A DNA stretch of 9,951 nucleotides from JABMRP01 sp964444795 (GTDB taxonomy: Bacteria; Planctomycetota; Planctomycetia; Pirellulales; Thermoguttaceae): positions 1 through 9,951 of the forward strand of contig CAYUIQ010000292.1 of NCBI GenBank assembly GCA_964444795.1, given 5' to 3'. The notes under the pieces were generated by a model that saw nothing but the letters and a program-made list of their open reading frames with translations, did not search any database and was not told the origin of the DNA. Within the stretch, counting starts at the first letter, position 1; each line of letters begins with the position of its first letter. The translations under genes were made by a program, and so were the position numbers. Below, in pieces: positions 8,669 through 9,951 of the stretch.

Positions 8669-9951
8669 ATGAGCGAAACCACGAAACACGTCTCCTCGCG
8701 TCGTGAGTTCTTGAAGCACTCCGGCCAGATTGCGGCGGCAACGAGTCTGGTCGGCATGGCCGTCCCTCGGGTCCATGCGGCCGAGGACAACACGATCCAA
8801 GTGGCCCTGATTGGCTGCGGCGGGCGGGGGACCGGTGCGGCGGCCAACGCCATGTCGGTCAAGCAGGGTCCGGTCAAGCTGGTCGCCATGGCCGACGTCT
8901 TCGGGCACCGCCTGCAAAGCAGCGCGAACAACCTCAAGAAGCAATTCGCCGATCGGGTCGACGTGCCCCAGGAGCGACAGTTCGTCGGTTTCGACGGTTA
9001 CCAGAAAGCGATGGACTGTCTGAAGCCGGGCGACGTCGCCATTTTTGCCTCGCCGCTGACGTTCCGTTGGGTCCATTTCGGCTACGCCGTCGAGAAGGGG
9101 CTGAATGTATTCATGGAGAAGCCGCTCACGGCCGACGGCCCCACTTCCCGTCGAATGCTCAAACTGGGCGAAGCGTCGGTGGCCAAGAACCTCAAAGTGG
9201 GCGTGGGACTCATGTCCCGTCACAGCCGGGCGCTTCAAGAACTGCATCAGCGGATCGCCGACGGCGAAATCGGTGATATCGTCAACATGCGCGGCTACCG
9301 GATGAGCGGCGGCGTGGGCTCGGCGTTCTCGCAGAAATGGCCCGGGCAGCCGAGTGAGTTGCTTTGGCAGATTCAACGTTTTCACAGCTTCATCTGGGCC
9401 AGCGGCGGGTGTTTCAACGACTTCTACATCCACATCGTCGACCATTGCTGCTGGATGAAGAACGCCTGGCCGGTCAAGGCGCAGGCACTCGGTGGCCGCC
9501 ATTATCGCAATAATGCCGTCGATCAGAATTTCGATACGTATTCCGTGGAATACATCTTCGACGACGGCGCCCGGCTCATTATGGATGGACGTTGCATGGC
9601 GGGTTGCACCCCCATCTACAACAGCTACGCGCATGGCACCAAAGGCTCGGCAATCGTCTCCAAGGGTGGCGACTGCGGGAGGCCGTCGAGTACGTACAAG
9701 GGCCAAACCCCCGACAGCGCGAAGATGATCTGGAAGTCGGAAGTCGCGGGAGACCAGGGAAATCCGTATCAGAACGAATGGAACGATCTGGTGGACGCCA
9801 TCCGCGCCGACCAGCCTTTCAACGAGGTGGAGCGCGGCGTGCAGGCCAGTCTGGTAAGCTCGCTGGGTCGGAAGGCGGCCCATACGGGCAAGGAAATTAC
9901 CTTGGAGCAGATGCTCAACTCCAAGGAAGAATACGCACCGGGCGCGGACAA
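8669..9951 (+). CDS. Tat-exported Gfo/Idh/MocA-family oxidoreductase (3' end outside window)
   Basis: An open frame of 427 codons runs off the right edge with no stop, so the C-terminus is missing. The N-terminus has a textbook Tat signal (SRREFLK, residues 10-16) with a likely cleavage after VHA (about residue 37). The NAD(P)-binding Rossmann motif is IGCGGRGTG (48-56). The family motif EKP (150-152) follows a predicted strand, and HIVDHCCWM (255-263) holds the catalytic-region Asp/His. These enzymes oxidise or isomerise sugars or cyclitols with a tightly bound cofactor, which fits folded export through Tat. Planctomycetes carry many such paralogues. The substrate is unknown. The gene has its own promoter (8539-8567) and an excellent AGGAGG. 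It is divergent from the heme kinase, so shared control is possible but unproven. At 427 residues it is already near the usual family length (about 430-460), so probably little is missing. Confidence 0.92.
   Translation, partial: MSETTKHVSSRREFLKHSGQIAAATSLVGMAVPRVHAAEDNTIQVALIGCGGRGTGAAANAMSVKQGPVKLVAMADVFGHRLQSSANNLKKQFADRVDVPQERQFVGFDGYQKAMDCLKPGDVAIFASPLTFRWVHFGYAVEKGLNVFMEKPLTADGPTSRRMLKLGEASVAKNLKVGVGLMSRHSRALQELHQRIADGEIGDIVNMRGYRMSGGVGSAFSQKWPGQPSELLWQIQRFHSFIWASGGCFNDFYIHIVDHCCWMKNAWPVKAQALGGRHYRNNAVDQNFDTYSVEYIFDDGARLIMDGRCMAGCTPIYNSYAHGTKGSAIVSKGGDCGRPSSTYKGQTPDSAKMIWKSEVAGDQGNPYQNEWNDLVDAIRADQPFNEVERGVQASLVSSLGRKAAHTGKEITLEQMLNSKEEYAPGAD

Noticed and set aside
8474..9883. 469-codon minus-strand ORF opposite the oxidoreductase
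   Set aside because: The plus strand encodes clear Tat, Rossmann and EKP motifs with a strong ribosome binding site; this frame is its complement.

Overview
The window looks like a high-GC chromosome segment from a planctomycete of the Pirellulales type. This is inferred from protein style, not from a marker gene. Two twin-arginine-exported sugar-metabolism proteins (a TIM-barrel isomerase/epimerase and a Gfo/Idh/MocA oxidoreductase) lie in loosely packed, mostly single-gene units. A large DUF3365-type heme hybrid kinase, a 16-residue-repeat secreted protein, and intergenic spacers rich in short perfect palindromes all fit the same picture. I see no rRNA, tRNA, CRISPR array, insertion sequence or phage gene.

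Layout, left to right. Positions 1-251 are non-coding, with a perfect hairpin (18-38) and a good sigma70-like promoter (120-148) driving a small uncharacterised protein (252-596, +). Positions 597-763 separate two convergent genes and hold several palindromes. A nucleotide-sugar dehydrogenase of the UDP-glucose/UDP-ManNAc dehydrogenase superfamily follows on the minus strand (764-2413). The divergent spacer 2414-2756 contains an orphan intrinsic-terminator-like hairpin (2603-2629) and a promoter for a Tat-exported sugar phosphate isomerase/epimerase (2757-3785, +). The 3' end of that ORF runs 158 nt antisense into a secreted protein made of six 16-residue repeats (3628-4050, -). Divergent from it is a class I SAM methyltransferase (4136-4915, +). 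Only 7 nt further on is the end of a 1097-residue membrane hybrid histidine kinase (4923-8216, -) with a CxxCH heme-type sensor domain, GAF, two PAS domains, HisKA, HATPase and a receiver domain. The divergent spacer 8217-8668 carries a promoter for a Tat-exported Gfo/Idh/MocA oxidoreductase (8669 to window end, +, incomplete).

How the genes work together: no multi-gene operon is visible, because nearly every neighbouring pair is convergent or divergent. The dehydrogenase suggests nucleotide-sugar (uronic acid) supply for surface polysaccharide. The two Tat proteins suggest oxidation or isomerisation of sugars in the periplasm. The kinase probably senses a redox or gas cue through a periplasmic c-type heme and passes the signal to a partner encoded elsewhere, since no separate regulator or HPt gene is present. 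I found no clear defence or otherwise new multi-gene system. The most unusual items are the repeat protein, the antisense 3' overlap with apparent stop loss in the isomerase, and the possible small RNA in the 2.4-2.75 kb spacer.
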